This document shows positions 1 through 13,500 of a stretch of DNA of 64,000 bases, piece after piece. Each line of letters opens with the position of its first letter. Position 1 is the stretch's first letter. The stretch spans positions 3,410,001 through 3,474,000 of the forward strand of contig OU612071.1 of the NCBI GenBank assembly GCA_914767715.1. Reading direction: 5' to 3'. A model generated the notes under the pieces. It searched no databases, was not told the DNA's origin, and worked only from the letters and a program-made list of their open reading frames with translations. The position numbers were made by a program, and so were the translations under genes. The DNA is from Membranipora membranacea. Lineage: Eukaryota > Bryozoa > Gymnolaemata > Cheilostomatida > Membraniporidae.

Positions 1-816
1 GTTTGACCATTTTGGTTGTTGTTACAAAACTTTTGTAGTCTTGCATGTGACAAAATGATCTATATTTTACACGATTCTCTGACCATCACTACATATAAGT
101 GACGTCTTTGGCACTTGGTTTGGAGCTGCAAGGCTTTCTCTATGTGAAAATTACCCCCTACCAAGTCCAAAGTTGTTCGTTAAAGTCTAAAATTGAAAAT
201 GCCTAATTTTGTTCTCGATGGTTCTCACTGAAGCCTGTTGTGAGAATATCGACAGATCTGGATTGAACCAGAATGGTACTGGCTCAGTATCTGGTGGAAT
301 ATTTTGAACTACTTGGTTGGCGTTAAGAGTTGCAACATATAGGCTACATTATGGTGTCAAAATTAAGACAATATAGTTTACTTCTCCTGTGGGGTAAGAT
401 GTGGTCATGTGCACTAATAGAGGATGTAGTGACTACCACAGAGGGCTGGTTAGAGGTGTGCACAGAGCCCATATTTTCCTTTTGACCCAGATTGAGGTAG
501 TTATGTCACCACTTTGTGTTTTGGATTATTCATTGCAGAAAAACCATGACCTGAAAGGGTTACAACCTTAAGTTGATTCTAATGCTTGTCCTCACTGCCT
601 GATGTGGAGGTGATGCAGTTCGTTGTGAAGATGGTGCAAGGTGGCCCTTTCTCTCCCTAAGGTGACATTTCAGAACTATGCTCCAAGACACGGAGATAGC
701 AAAGGGCAAATGTGGAAGTGCAAATGTCATGCATAGAAAGTAGGCCTATATGATATTTTTTCTGTCTTGACATTGGAGGCCTATTTATTGACAGTTGAGT
801 TTTGTTTATTTTACAG
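1..816 (+). other. Intron of glutamine synthetase (5' part cut by window)
   Basis: No coding similarity to the missing N-terminal part of glutamine synthetase is seen. It ends in a TTTACAG acceptor before 817. No other feature is recognised. Confidence 0.7.
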
Positions 817-3800
817 ATTGCCCCGAATGGAACTTTGATGGATCATCTACCGGACAAGCCGAGGGAAGTAATTCCGACGTTTACCTCAAACCAGCAGCTC
901 TATTCGCCGATCCATTCAGGAAAGGAAACCACAGGCTTCTACTGTGTGAGACCCTCAACTATAAGAGGAAACCCACAGGTATGTTACAGTTCTACTGTGT
1001 GTGACTTACCTACAGGTACATCACATTACCCACATGACATGTAACAGTTACAGTGTTACTGTGTAAGTCTTACCTACAGGTACTTTGTGTTACTGTGTCA
1101 GACTTATAACTCAAACAAATCCTCATAAATCAAACTAAATTCAGACGTCCTGTGCTGGCACAGATACCATAATAGCAAAATCTCAGAACAACATCATTAT
1201 AGTCTAGTATTTGGTCCACAATTTAATACGCCAAGGGTTATATTTAATTTGAGGGATTTTGGGAATGTATAAGGTGTGCAGTTATTCACTGTGGGAAATA
1301 TAAATGACTGGCTAGATTTTCCAGTACCATTCCACCATCAAGTACAATATTCTGATCACGGACTCCCAACTCCTTGGGCTGATAAGTGCCCTTTTACGTC
1401 ATCAAAATTTGGCTCAACGAACCAAGATACAAAAAAAAAGTGAGACATATGCAGATAAGATAGCATGTAGGTCGAGGGTTATCGGTGGGTCATTTGAGGG
1501 TTTTCCGGGTGCAGAGTCTGTCCTACATGTAAAATCTACACATGCATTAAATGCATGCTGTCCTTCTGCCTAAACTACACACGCATCAGCCTCATGATAT
1601 GTATACTTGGCAGCAGCTTATATTATCCCTCAGAGTACTCTTACTTATCACTAGCGAGACATGCGGCTGACATTGAGTTCCTTATCCCATTGAATTTGAC
1701 ATGAATAACGAGTCAAAGATTCATCAATTGAATCTTTATAGTACTTAATCCCATCATGTGGTTGGAGCGTGAACACTAAATGTTCACATTCCAACCCCAT
1801 GATGGGATTAAGTACTATAAAGATTCAAGCGATGAATCTTTGCTAACCAAAATAAAGATGGAAAAACCAACCATGATTAATTTCAGTTTTGGCTAACCAC
1901 AACCCATGAATATGGTGGCTACTTGTTTTTGAAGCAGGATTTTGAAAAATTTGACCTGAAATTTTGTGGTTGTCAAGCACACTTCGATCTCAATTTTAAA
2001 ACCATGAAATGGGCTCGTTATTTTTTTGGAAGTGCATACTCTATACTAGTTCTACAATCCCTGGATGTAATTTAACGCTTTACATGAAAGGGTCCTATCA
2101 ATCAACTTTTCCTCTCAATTTTATTTATCGATGATTTTCTGTTGTTGTTGCAGACACCAACAAAAGACAGACCTGTAACGCAGTGATGGAGAGAGCGAAG
2201 GCTACACACCCCTGGTTTGGTATCGAGCAGGAGTATACACTCCTAGATAGGGATGGTCACCCCTGGGGATGGCCTAAGGGTGGATACCCCGGACCACAGG
2301 GACCCTACTACTGTGGAGTCGGAGCAGATAAGGTGAGGATGGCGTGTTTACTCTCTCGTGTTTACTCTCTCCGTGTTTACTCTCTCGTGTTTACTCTCTC
2401 CGGTCACTGATGGGATACTAGCAGGATGAAAACAGTGCCACTGTTCAGTTGAGGCAAAACATTAGTGGTTTCTATGTTTGCAAAACCCCTACAAAATATC
2501 TCATTATTAGAGCAAAACTTAGTTTGAGCTACTAACCTGAGATTGCGATACTCTGTCCATACTCTGTCGTCAGGTCAATAATATGATACATGTCCAGCTT
2601 TTACAACTGGATGAATATACATTAGCAATTAACTTTTCACAAAACATTGGTGGTCACTATGTTATCATTGTGAGGTTTACAAAATTTATTCTAAATTAGA
2701 GCAAAATTTAACTTTCTGAGCTGCATGCATCATTTATGATCTGTGTGGCTTACATAGTTACCAGGTCCAGGACATGACCGATGTACACACCATTATCACA
2801 ACCACATCCTGATTGCGATTTCCAGCATATCACATTTATAATTGAGTCATAGACTTTGTATTTGACCCACAATTACCAGAACTAGTACAATATTTGAACA
2901 CTATCTTGTATAAACCCTCAAAATGTAAACATTGATGAGGGCAATTTGGGTGAACCTCAGGTCACCTTGTTATCAAGGCTGATTTATGACCTGAGGACAC
3001 AGTCCCGCTCCCGCGGTAATAAATTATAACACAAGGCGTGATATTTGTATAGCCCATGATTAACTGGCTGCCTGTCCATGCTTTTATAGCGTGACCTGAG
3101 CAGTGCATGTTATCGATTTTCTTCACTCAATCAACTCTTTGTTGTTTGTAATGTTTGATAAATGGAAAACTGAATTTACTACTGACTCTGTATAGAGTGA
3201 TGGAAAATTTTCTTAGTTAATTGTTTACATGCATTAAATAGATACTGGAGTACGAAGAGTAGAGTGAAAAGGATTTTAGCATGTAATGACATTACTCTAG
3301 GTAATGTAAGGAAAGTTTTACTGAGCTGTGAGAGCAGCACCTTTAGATTGTATGATAAAAGTGTTTATCTCACAAGGGTAGTCAACTTTTGACTAGTACT
3401 GTTATGAATTTTAAGAAGTGAATAAACCCAGCCTTGCAGCATTAACCCAACAGTATACATGAAATGATGGGCATGCATCTTAATCCTGCAGGCTGAGCTG
3501 TCAATGACTGCCTTTTTGTCTAGAGCAGGTTTATCTAGGGTAGGGTGTTTGTAATATTGATAAAGATGGCGCTCCTTTTAATAGACTGAGAAGTGAAAAC
3601 AGAAACCTTCCATATGAGGAATTGGCAGAAACTTCGCCGGTGACTGAAAGTTTCGATTGTGTGACTGAATTCTTTGTGTGCCACATGTCAAAATTGTCAT
3701 CTTAAAACTCTATTAATTAACATCAAGAAAACTGGGGGAATTTTATTCTATCAGATGAGGCAGAAATTATAAATAGATTATCTAGAATTAGTGGTAACAG

Positions 3801-6800
3801 CAATGCTGACACTTTGTCAACTGTTTCCTGTATGGCACAATGCATCGCGTTGCGCCGAACCAGAATACTGTCCTTTAGTTGAGGTTATAAATATATATGC
3901 TATGAAACTTCAAATCGCAATTCAACAATTTTGTTGACACCATGACAAAATATTTAAAAAAATTTAATTTCATTTTTTCACCGAACTTGGTAGGATAAAT
4001 TTAGCAATCGGAGACCTTGACATGTTGCTATTTCTGGTTTGGTGTAGAAGAATTTGACATCCAGCTGGTATTTATAATGCATTCAGTCAGTGTCAATATT
4101 AAGGCCTGTAAATGAGGCTCAAGATCGTTTGATAATGAAATGTCTCTATTACGATTGCATCATATTTGTTATATAATGCCTGTATTATATTTATATATTA
4201 TTTTTCTTGTAGGTATTTGGACGAGACATCGTAGAAGCTCACTACAAAGCTTGTCTCTATGCAGGAGTAAAAATCTCAGGTAGCAACGCAGAGGTCATGC
4301 CCGGCCAATGGGAATACCAGGTTAGTTTTCTCAGACGAATTCCTTCAAAAAAAATGGGTGTGAAACTCTGCTTGATTATTTCGGGAGTTTCAGAAGATTT
4401 GAATACAAAAAGACGTCTACAATCACAGTCTTCTCTCTCATAAATCCAAGCCAGAGAGATTTGCATCAGGCGCCACTTCCATTCCATTGATAATGGGTTG
4501 CTAACTATATTCAGATAGTTATCAGCAATATAATGGATAGTCTTTGTTAGATATAAGGATAGAATTATTGTTGAGAACATCTTCACTAATTTATTACTGT
4601 TAGTACCATAAACATACAATTAAATTAAATGAATAAAAAGTATTTATATGTTTATGGTTAGTATGGGATTATAAAGTACACATTGTGGTGACAACTCTGT
4701 AATATTTCTCCGCTCCTTCTCCGCTCCTTCTCACCTCCCGCCCTCTTCTACTCTTACAGGTTGGACCATGTGAAGGTATAGATATGGGAGATCATCTCTG
4801 GATGTCGAGGTTTATATTACACAGAGTAGCCGAAGATTTCGGAGTTATCGTCTCTTTAGATCCTAAACCAATGCAGGGAGACTGGAACGGTGCAGGAGCT
4901 CATACTAACTACTCTACTGAAGAGATGAGGAACGAGGGAGGTCTCAAGTAAGTCTCCTCATATAATCTCACAGAATCTCATATAATCTCACAGAATCTCA
5001 TATAATCTCACCAATCTCATATAATCTCACAATGTTTCATGTACTCTCATCAAATATCAGCTATTCGCACTGTGCAGATTCAATAATTATGAGCTACCAA
5101 GCAGCTTCTCCACTTGTCTTGTGCCATATTATCAATGCAATTTACAAGTAGATGCTGATGCAATTATTTTCTCACAGAAGTTTTTGGTATCCGGCAAAGC
5201 CCCGACCACTCTTGTAGTTGACGCTATCTTCATAGGTCTAGTGTGATCTAGTTATCCACTCCTGCTATAAATGATTACTATCCATCACACATCTACTCAT
5301 ATCTAATAATAAATAATATAATAACACACATCTTACCTTTGTATCTCACAGACACATAGAGTCAGCCATACAGAAGATGGCTAAGCGACACGCAGAGCAC
5401 ATAAAGGATTACGATCCTCGGGGAGGTAAGGATAATGAGAGACGACTTACAGGACTACACGAGACGAGCTCGATAAACGACTTCAGCTCAGGAGTCGCTA
5501 ACAGAGCAGCTAGTATCAGGATACCTAGACATGTAAGTAATATACATCTACTGTGTACTTATTCCTTATATAACTTACCATCCAGTACTATATCTACCGC
5601 GTACTTACCTTATAGACAAGTTAATGTAGCTATCTTATACTTACCCACACAAACTTACCTTATCCTGCTTACCATCCAGATAGGTTAACATAACAACTAA
5701 ACTTACCTAAGAAGAGTTGCACACTGTTCTATTATAATTAAGATCTAACATGCAGAGAGTTGTACAATTTAGCTGAGTGTCTCAGCACATGAGATGACTC
5801 TGCTCTGGTATCTTAGTTGTGGTGAAGATGAAAGGCAGGCTGTAATTATTCTAAGTGCATGTGCACCACAAACAGGATTAACTGAGAGATGGAAGCTATC
5901 AATCATATTACCTCCTTTTAGTATTTAGTTATGCAACTATAGATAAAAGGAGGGAGAAGCATAGTAAATAGCCGGGTCTGAGGTCTGCCACATACAATCA
6001 AGCTCCGGTTCTGCTGGCTTCCTTTGATTGTGCAGAGTGACAGGGAAGAGGAGTAGAAGAAAAGTAGGGCTTGGTTGGTGGCAACCCACAATTATTTCTG
6101 CCTTTTAAAATTTGCAGCTGCAACCATTAATTTAAGTGCAAATTGCCTGTTAGAGTTTGAGATAATCTGCGCAAATGCCTCATGAAGTTGTAAACAACGC
6201 TACTACGGGTATTTGAAGTTTGTTACACTCAAACCTCTAAGCATGTTATGAGCGTGATCAGCTCATTGTGAGGTTGTGTACGTGATGAGAATTATAGTAA
6301 AAAACAAGCCTTGATTTACCACATCAAGGTCGGGCTTAATCACATAGCTGACATGTCTAGACATTTTGTGGTTGCAGTTTTTACCAATAAATCATCCCAG
6401 ATTCTTCACCAATCTAGTAGTATTACTGAAACCACAAAGTTAGATCTGTGACAGAAAAGTTTGTCCTCAATCCCCCTGGTAGTATTAGACTAACAGAACA
6501 TAAAATCTCAGGATCAAGCTAATGGAACAAGAGCCAGTTTTGGCAGCCTTGCTCAAATATCTCAGGTGTTGAGACCTTGAGATCTGTGAAAACCTACTTG
6601 TGCAGAGCAGTGGTATAAATGTTGTGATCATGGTTTTGGCGTGTGTGCGGAACAATCGGGATAAGATTTATGTTGATTTGGAAAAATTTATTTAATCTTG
6701 TTAGCTTAACAGTGAGAGCCAGATAAAAATTATATCATGCACAGGCTGCATGACAGAATTCCCATCATGCCTAGACTCCTAAATATATCAATCAGTAAAA

Positions 6801-7618
6801 TAAATCATGCAATCCATCCAAAAATGTCTATCGTTCGATTTTTGTCTAGATACTAACGGGTTCATAATTCACTGTGAAGATCATGTTATCTGAGGTTGTT
6901 CATTGAATTTTCAGTGTCACAGCCCTGCTCAGTACAATAAATAGGTCATTTGAAGCATCAATGTAGCCCATTCTCTCAGGTAATCCTGAACAGTTTGGGA
7001 CATTATCAGTAAAATTTGGCAGACTAATTAGGGCTTAGCTGGTCATAAAGGAAGCAACAAACTGTCAAAATGGAAGGTGACGACTGGGACATATATATAA
7101 CTATGGTGTCGCAATCAGTAGGCCTACCCTCTGAGGGATCTGTAGTAAAATGGGTTTGAATTGAGATTGTCAGTAGTAGGACAACTCCTAATTGTATTGG
7201 TTATCTTACACCTTAACGTAGATTAACAAATTACAAGAAGATGATAATTATTTATGGTTATATTTCATAGTGAGGCTCAATTGAGTCGTGGGGTCTTACC
7301 AGAGACTATAGATAATATCGATAGTCTCTGGTCTTACTCCTTAATCAAGTACACCAGTGTGAAAGCGTTGTGGCCTCATAAATATGCACAAATAACTTTC
7401 TGAAACAGAATCGTTTTGACCAATTTTAGATTTGATGCATTACTATCAGCGTTGCATGACAAACTAAAAAAATATTTATTAAATGATCTATAATTGTTTG
7501 TTTTTATCAGGTCGGTGCTGAAGGCAAGGGATATTTGGAGGACAGACGACCATCAAGTAACTGTGATCCTTACAGTGTGACGGAGCGTATCATCAAAACC
7601 ACAATCCTAGACGAATAG
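817..7618 (+). CDS. GLUL: Glutamine synthetase, type II (5'-partial, last six exons)
   Basis: Joins glutamate and ammonia to glutamine using ATP; cytosolic (or mitochondrial) homo-oligomer. Coding exons 817-978, 2154-2332, 4213-4320, 4760-4947, 5352-5532 and 7511-7618 have GT-AG borders and matching phase, ending in TAG at 7616-7618. Visible motifs, in order: [12 protein letters not shown] (beta-grasp signature), GIEQEYTLL (metal-binding glutamates), [13 protein letters not shown] (nucleotide side), [13 protein letters not shown] (metal/glutamate binding), [31 protein letters not shown] and [14 protein letters not shown] (phosphate and substrate arginines). All expected active-site segments from the second half of the N-domain onward are intact. 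About the first 60 residues of a normal ~370-residue enzyme are missing, because those exons lie left of base 1; bases 1-816 read as intron. The C-terminus is short, ending TTILDE without the longer vertebrate tail. Very secure identification. Confidence 0.98.
1715..1841. repeat. 127-bp near-perfect inverted repeat (hairpin) in GS intron
   Basis: Left arm 1715-1774 and right arm 1782-1841 are reverse complements with about 5 mismatches in 60, separated by a 7-nt loop. It is a foldback/MITE relic or a structured RNA hairpin; no clear target-site duplication is seen. Confidence 0.85.
2343..2402. repeat. Tandem repeat, four copies of ~15 bp just after a splice donor
   Basis: Units of cgtgtttactctct(c) are repeated four times starting 10 bp after the donor of glutamine synthetase exon 2154-2332. 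Confidence 0.85.
4955..5030. repeat. Tandem repeat, ~20-bp unit, just after a splice donor
   Basis: About four copies of tctcatataatctcacagaa, the last slightly shortened, begin a few bases after the donor of exon 4760-4947. Confidence 0.85.
7298..7332. repeat. 35-bp palindrome
   Basis: ACCAGAGACTAT at one end pairs with its reverse complement ATAGTCTCTGGT at the other. It lies in the last glutamine synthetase intron. Function unknown. Confidence 0.7.
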
Positions 7619-7804
7619 ATCACAGGCTATTCATCAGTATTTATCCGCATCTCCACCAAGGAGACTCAGCTCAGGCAGGATGATTGTTTGGGTGAGGATG
7701 TCAGGGTGCCCCCCTTCCTTCACCCGGATACAAGGACAAAGCCAGGCTAAGGATGGGACTTTTTAGGGACGAAAGTTTTAAATGACACAAAGGCATAATC
7801 TCCT

Positions 7805-7827
7805 AATAAAAATGCCCTAAATAAATA
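7805..7827 (+). promoter_or_regulatory. Probable poly(A) signals of glutamine synthetase
   Basis: AATAAA at 7805-7810 and again in the run aataaataaaa around 7819-7829, about 190-210 bp after the stop codon, followed by T-rich sequence. These are plausible 3'-end signals. Confidence 0.5.
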
Positions 7828-7829
7828 AA

Positions 7830-10509
7830 ATCAATTTTCTCTTTTTTTTGCTTATTTTATAGCGCAAGTCCATCGCATGGTCTAAAAATAATGCTTTTTT
7901 AAAAGTAATATTAACAACTTTTTCCGAACTTTTTATGGTCATTTTTTTACAGACCCTTTTTTGTGTGCAGAAAGTGCAAGCTACATTGGCCCACTAACAG
8001 CCTGATAAACGTCGAAGAGTTCAATTAAATTGACTCTTTCTTTATTTTACTAAAATATCGGGTTGCGTTGCGACGAGGCAGCTAATGACACGCAGCAGCT
8101 GCTATCATCAAACATCAGACGTGTTCAGACAAAACAGCGACTGCGAATCTTTTTTTTTCTAATTTCACAGCATTCCTCAATATTGAGCATTTTAATTTAT
8201 CAGAACTTTTCTCTTGTCAATAATGCTAAAAAAATATGTGTAAATAATTGATATCATTGTACTAACATTTTGAATTCATCGGTAGCTAGTCGAATTAAAT
8301 TTTTGTATTCAAAGAACAGCAATGCCCGCAGTACAATTATAATCGTATCATATCTCCTCATTATAGAGGTTTTGTAAAAGTTATATATTTTATCTTCATG
8401 TTCTTTTATTGGTCATCGACCTACCCAATACAAGCAAGGTCAAGGTCAAACACTGACACCACCTTATCTTGTTAATCATCACTCTGCGAACGGCGCAACT
8501 TTGTTGTGTAACTGCGAATGTGTAAATTTGTTTTGTAACTGCGGATGTGCGAACTGTTAAGGCATCCATTCGTTTCTGCAGCATAGGGCTTGAATAAATT
8601 TGCATAGATCGAGTATTTAAAGAATTTGGAATTTTGGAGAAATAATGGAAACCAATAATTTGGACATATTTGGACCTAAATGGAACACTGGCCTTGCTAT
8701 CTCATAACCTTGAGTTGCCTCCCTTGATGAGAGTACGCCCCATCATCGCTGTGCTGCAGAGATAGACTATGTCACAATGTTATCCTGCAGGCAGAAGGGT
8801 TAATTATATCACAGAGTAAGGATATACTCTGTGATTATATACTGTATATAAAAGTCTAATCAGATCACAGCCTTGGTGATGGTGATTGAGGGAGGGTATG
8901 GCTAGCGAGTTTTGCTAGAGAACTCTAGCAGAGGGCTAAAACCCTTGACCTCAGTCTATGCAGCAGCTCACAAAGTTGTGTCTTTGGCTCAATTTTTAAC
9001 TCAATGGAGAAATTTACTAAAACTACTGTAGAGGTATGGGACCATTCTCTGCAGAATATCTGTGATTTATATCTTTGGTTTTATTTGGTGGCCCTGGGCA
9101 GATTTTATTGTTTCTGACAGAACACATCCCCTACCAGAATGCCAAGGAATATCCTTATACATATTCCCGAACTGTTTAGGTGTTATGATGTGCAAGGTGC
9201 TTTGTCGAGTTCAATCTCAAGGACAGCAATAATAAATAATTGTTACTGATGAGAAATCCACTAGCCTACAGATCTGAATTATCCGGCCATGACAAGCAAA
9301 ATAACAATAATGTGTTCTGCGCCTTGAATGGGTCATTGAGAAAAGAGTTTTATATTTTCTTCCCAACAGGTTTTCAAGATTTTACCCTGCATGTGTTTAC
9401 ACTGCATTCACCAACTTATACAAGCTAACTCAACAATATTCCTGCAAACAAAGGTATTTTTTCTCCTTTGTCTTAATGTAAATAAATAGAGTACTTCTAC
9501 GACGGAAATACGCTGCTACGGTACTGTACTGATCAAAGTGTGTTGGGTTGGCATACACTAATGGACTAAACCTCAGGTTAATTGCCCAAACAACCATCAG
9601 AACCAGCTCACTGATTAGAACACTAGAGGGGAGAAGGAAGCTCTAGACAAAAACCACCCACCGCACCTTCCCTGCTGACAGCTAACCCTCCCTATAAAAT
9701 AAGAGTTGTCCTCTATATATAACAGGTTGTTGTTCGAGAGTTGTCTGACCAAATTTAGTACTCTCTTGATGAGGAGATACAAATATGCAGTTTCATAGTA
9801 ATTTTTGTAAACAAAATAGATTTTCACAAAGAAAGAAAAACGATTTGACTACTTTTGCCCCAGTCCTATCCATACATTCATGACCAATATAACAGTCACA
9901 TCGATTCATGTAGTTGGTTGATCTAGAGCAGTGCTCCAGCATCAGACTTCCCATTTAGCCTTTATTGTGAAAAAGTGAGTATTGAACTTCAATATTATTG
10001 AACCCAAGGCACCCCTCCTGATTCACTCCTGAGGACTCACTCCACCGTCAATCAATGAGGGAGTAGGTGGTGTATTAAATGCAAAAGGATGGGTCAATCG
10101 CTTGTTTTTCAAAGGCCAGCCAATCAGTCTACAGTGGGCTCCTTTGACCAGGGAGAATGGGGAGCATTCTCCCTGCTTTAACTCTGTAACATGTTTGGTG
10201 ATATGGGCAGAACAAGTAGAGGCTACTGGTCATCAAATGCCACCAGTGAGTCTTCTTGTTCTCCAGTCAGTAACTATTTATTCTAATGCCTATATATATA
10301 TATAGATATCAGTATCTCATGCTCTTATTTACTCTTTGGGTATGACAAAAAAACTGTTTTATAGGCTAACCGCTGGACCAAAAGGATTGATTAATCCCAG
10401 AATAGAAAGCCTACTTCAAAAATGTGACGCAGAGGACGTGCTGCTGACGACATCCATTGTAATATATTACTGTGGTGCTACTGTCAGGTCAGACTGTTAC
10501 TGAGATTTT
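7830..10509. other. Intergenic stretch between GS and the Crumbs-like gene
   Basis: No convincing gene on either strand. The short open frames here have no recognisable motifs and no splice context. It holds an AT palindrome at 8806-8840 and a short (TA)n run near 10288-10302. The promoter of the downstream gene must lie here or start close to 10510; no clear TATA box is seen. Confidence 0.6.
8806..8840. repeat. Short palindrome shared with a second site at 32970-32998
   Basis: ATCACAGAGTAAGGATATA at 8808-8826 folds with ACTCTGTGAT just after it. The same 19-mer occurs in reverse complement at 32980-32998, where it forms another palindrome with GTAAGGATATAT. Confidence 0.7.
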
Positions 10510-10582
10510 ATGATGCAATACGGAAGAATGAGAATTGAGAGCTATGCGGTGCTAATGGCAGCTCTCTTATTGTCATTCTCAG
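10510..10582 (+). CDS. Crumbs-like gene exon 1: signal peptide
   Basis: Two consecutive ATGs (10510 and 10513) open a frame with basic residues followed by a hydrophobic core [12 protein letters not shown], ending at donor CAG|GTCAGT in phase 1. The next exon (11376-11453) continues directly into the first EGF, with a probable cleavage site near SFSG-AC. The start choice rests on this signal peptide. Confidence 0.8.
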
Positions 10583-13500
10583 GTCAGTGGAAATTAACTG
10601 TAAAGTAGTCTACAATTTAGTGATGATTATGTTGCAACATGTGTTGTCGAAGACCTGGATGGAACTAGTTTGTCTAATCCCCAAAGGACTTAGGTCTTCT
10701 TTGAATAGTATGTATTGCCTGGCTCCTCGGAGAACTGGTCCGCTTAAAAGTCTGAAGAATTGTCGCATTGTAGTTTAAACGTCACTTACGCTATAAATTT
10801 TCGTCTAAGTAAATTCCAATGAGACGCTACAAAACATACTGGTGTCTATTGATAAAAAACTGCCAAAATCTCTCTCTGATTGCTCATAGCTAAATGAGCG
10901 AGATCTGCTAAGGATCTCGTTTCCAAATCACTCACTTATTGATGGAACTACATACATTGTGAGTGAACAATTTGGGAACAAAATTGTTTAATAATAATAA
11001 TAATAATATGAACTTTTATTTCCTATTCAATGCCCCTAAGTTCGGGGCCAATGAGAATATGGTTACATTAGATTGATGATCCATGATACATGATACATAA
11101 GATTGATGATACATGATACATAAGTCATAATACATCTCATCTAATTAGCGCACCCTTGTACAATGTAGAGGTGGGTTAATTGAGACACCAAAATTGTTAT
11201 GATCTTGGGCGAAGTGATTGTGATAACTTGCTTTAAAAAGCAATCCATAATTTAATTGAAAGAGCCCCCTGTTTATCCCACAAATATTTTGTATACTGCC
11301 TCTGGTAGAGCAGCCAATAGTTATACTGAGTACTGATGATTCATGAGTAACCTTTTATCGGTATTTATTTTCCAGCCTGTAGCGGACAGTTAGGATGTGA
11401 TGTATCTCCGTGTAAATTTGGTGGATCGTGTGTAAACCTAGCTACAGAACCATGTAAGACATCTATACTCAGTGATACCACCTCAATTATTATTTGTGCA
11501 CTATGGGTGGCACAGACAAACTATGAATCCTAGCCAATCTTAACAAGCTTTGTTGTGGGGGAAAGTTGGAACAAAGCCTAATCCTCCACAAACAGAGCCC
11601 GTTAGGACAGACTCTAATCCTCCACCTACAGAGCCCGTTAGGACAGACTCTAATCCTCCACCTACAGAGCCCGTCAGGACAGACTATAATCCTCCACCTA
11701 CAGAGCCCGTTAGGACAGACTCTAATCCTCCACCTACAAAGCCCGTTAGTACAGACTATAATCCTCCACCTACAGAGCCCGTTAGGACAGACTATAATCC
11801 TCCACCTACAGAGCCCGTTAGGACAGACTATAATCCTCCACCTACAGAGCCCGTTAGGACAGACTCTAATCCTCCACCTACAGAGCCCGTTAGGACAGAC
11901 TCTAATCCTCCACCTACAGAGCCCGTTAGGACAGACTCCAATCCTCCACCTACAGAGCCCGTTAGGACAGACTCTAATCCTCCACCTACAGAGCCCGTTA
12001 GGACAGACTATAATCCTCGACCTACAGAGCCCGTTAGGACAGACTCTAATCCTCCACCTACAGAGCCCGTTAGGACAGACTATAATCCTCCACCTACAGA
12101 GCCCGATTGTACAGACTATAATCCTCCACCTACAGAGCCCGTTAGGACAGACTCTAATCCTCCACCTACAGAGCCCGTTAGGACAGACTCTAATCCTCCA
12201 CCTACAGAGCCCGTTAGGACAGACTATAATCCTCCACCTACAAAGCCCGTTAGGACAGACTCTAATCCTCCACCTACAGAGCCCGTTAGGACAGACTCTA
12301 ATGTAATGTAGTAGGGAGGAAAGAATATGTATACACCCGAGGGTGCTGGGGGTGGGGCGGAACAATCAACAATGAAAGCTCTCCCAGTGGGACTCGAACC
12401 CACAACTCCTGCGGCACTAATCACCTGGCAGTAAATAGCAAGCGTGCTAACCGGTTTGCCATCTCACCATCCCCGAAAAAATAATGGGTTGATGGCGCTA
12501 ATTAGCGTGCCCGCTATTCACTACTCAGAGTTGTGTTCTCTTCTCCCATAGCTCATTCCACTCCACCGTCGCCACCCTATGCAACACAGTATATAATGTA
12601 GTAGGGAGAAAAATATTATATAAACTCCCAACAATAAGCAAAAAAATTGTACTACCTAACCTTACCTCACCCACTAACTAGCCAAAATAAAGCCTAGATG
12701 ATGTTTACTCCTCTAAGCATGTATACTCAACTCATTATAAGATAATGAACTGTACTGCAGTTATGAATTTGGTTGTAAGTAAACTTTAGTGACACATTTG
12801 GTTATTAGTGTTAGCAAGGAGTAATAGCTCCTTGGTGTTAGTGAATGTAATTTAGGGGGTAGTTATTTTCTCTTCGACATTGATTGGGCAACTCCAAACT
12901 AAAAATACGATTGCTTAGAAAAGTTTATGTTGGCCATCAAACCACCCTCCCTGATCAATCATGATCGTGACATCACCTGTATTGTATTATAAAATTATTA
13001 CCAGTCAATAGGCTTTAGCTCAAGTTCATAGTATAACAAGATCTCACAACATCAGCTCACTCAGTTTAGTCGATAAGGATGTGCAACTTATTAATACTGG
13101 AGTGATCACTGATTTTAAGATTAATTAACAGTATTTATGAAAATGAAAAATTGAAAACTGCAAAAGTTGATTATGAAGATATATGATATGTGAGAGTGAG
13201 ATTGTTATATGCAAATTTTTGATTTAAATGGTTATGTTATTATTTTATTAGGTATAATGATATGATTGAATTTTTGCTATCATATATGTGAATGTGAATG
13301 TTATACTATAATTGTAATGGTATATAATATACTATGATATTGTTTGTACACAGATTACCGATGTGAGTGCCTATCAGAGTACACAGGCTCTACATGTGAG
13401 GACGATTACGATGAGTGTCTCTTACAATCTCCCTGTAGAAACGGAGGATTCTGTGTCAATATCTTCGGAAGTGAGTGATATAAGTTTGAACAACCATAGT

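Noticed and set aside
4257-4619. 120-codon minus-strand frame over a glutamine synthetase exon and intron
   Set aside because: It overlaps the antisense of a confirmed exon, has no motif and runs into AT-rich intron.
8063-9827. Small open frames in the intergenic region
   Set aside because: Short, low complexity or AT-rich, with no domain, splice context or paralogue in the window.
11490-12365. 291-codon minus-strand frame and two ~250-codon plus-strand frames
   Set aside because: They are by-products of the 36-bp minisatellite, whose unit length keeps every stop-free frame open; no domain, no splice sites.
12377-12474. Functional tRNA gene on the minus strand
   Set aside because: B box and T arm are good, but the acceptor ends do not pair and the segment sits inside a unit with target-site duplications, so a SINE is the better reading.
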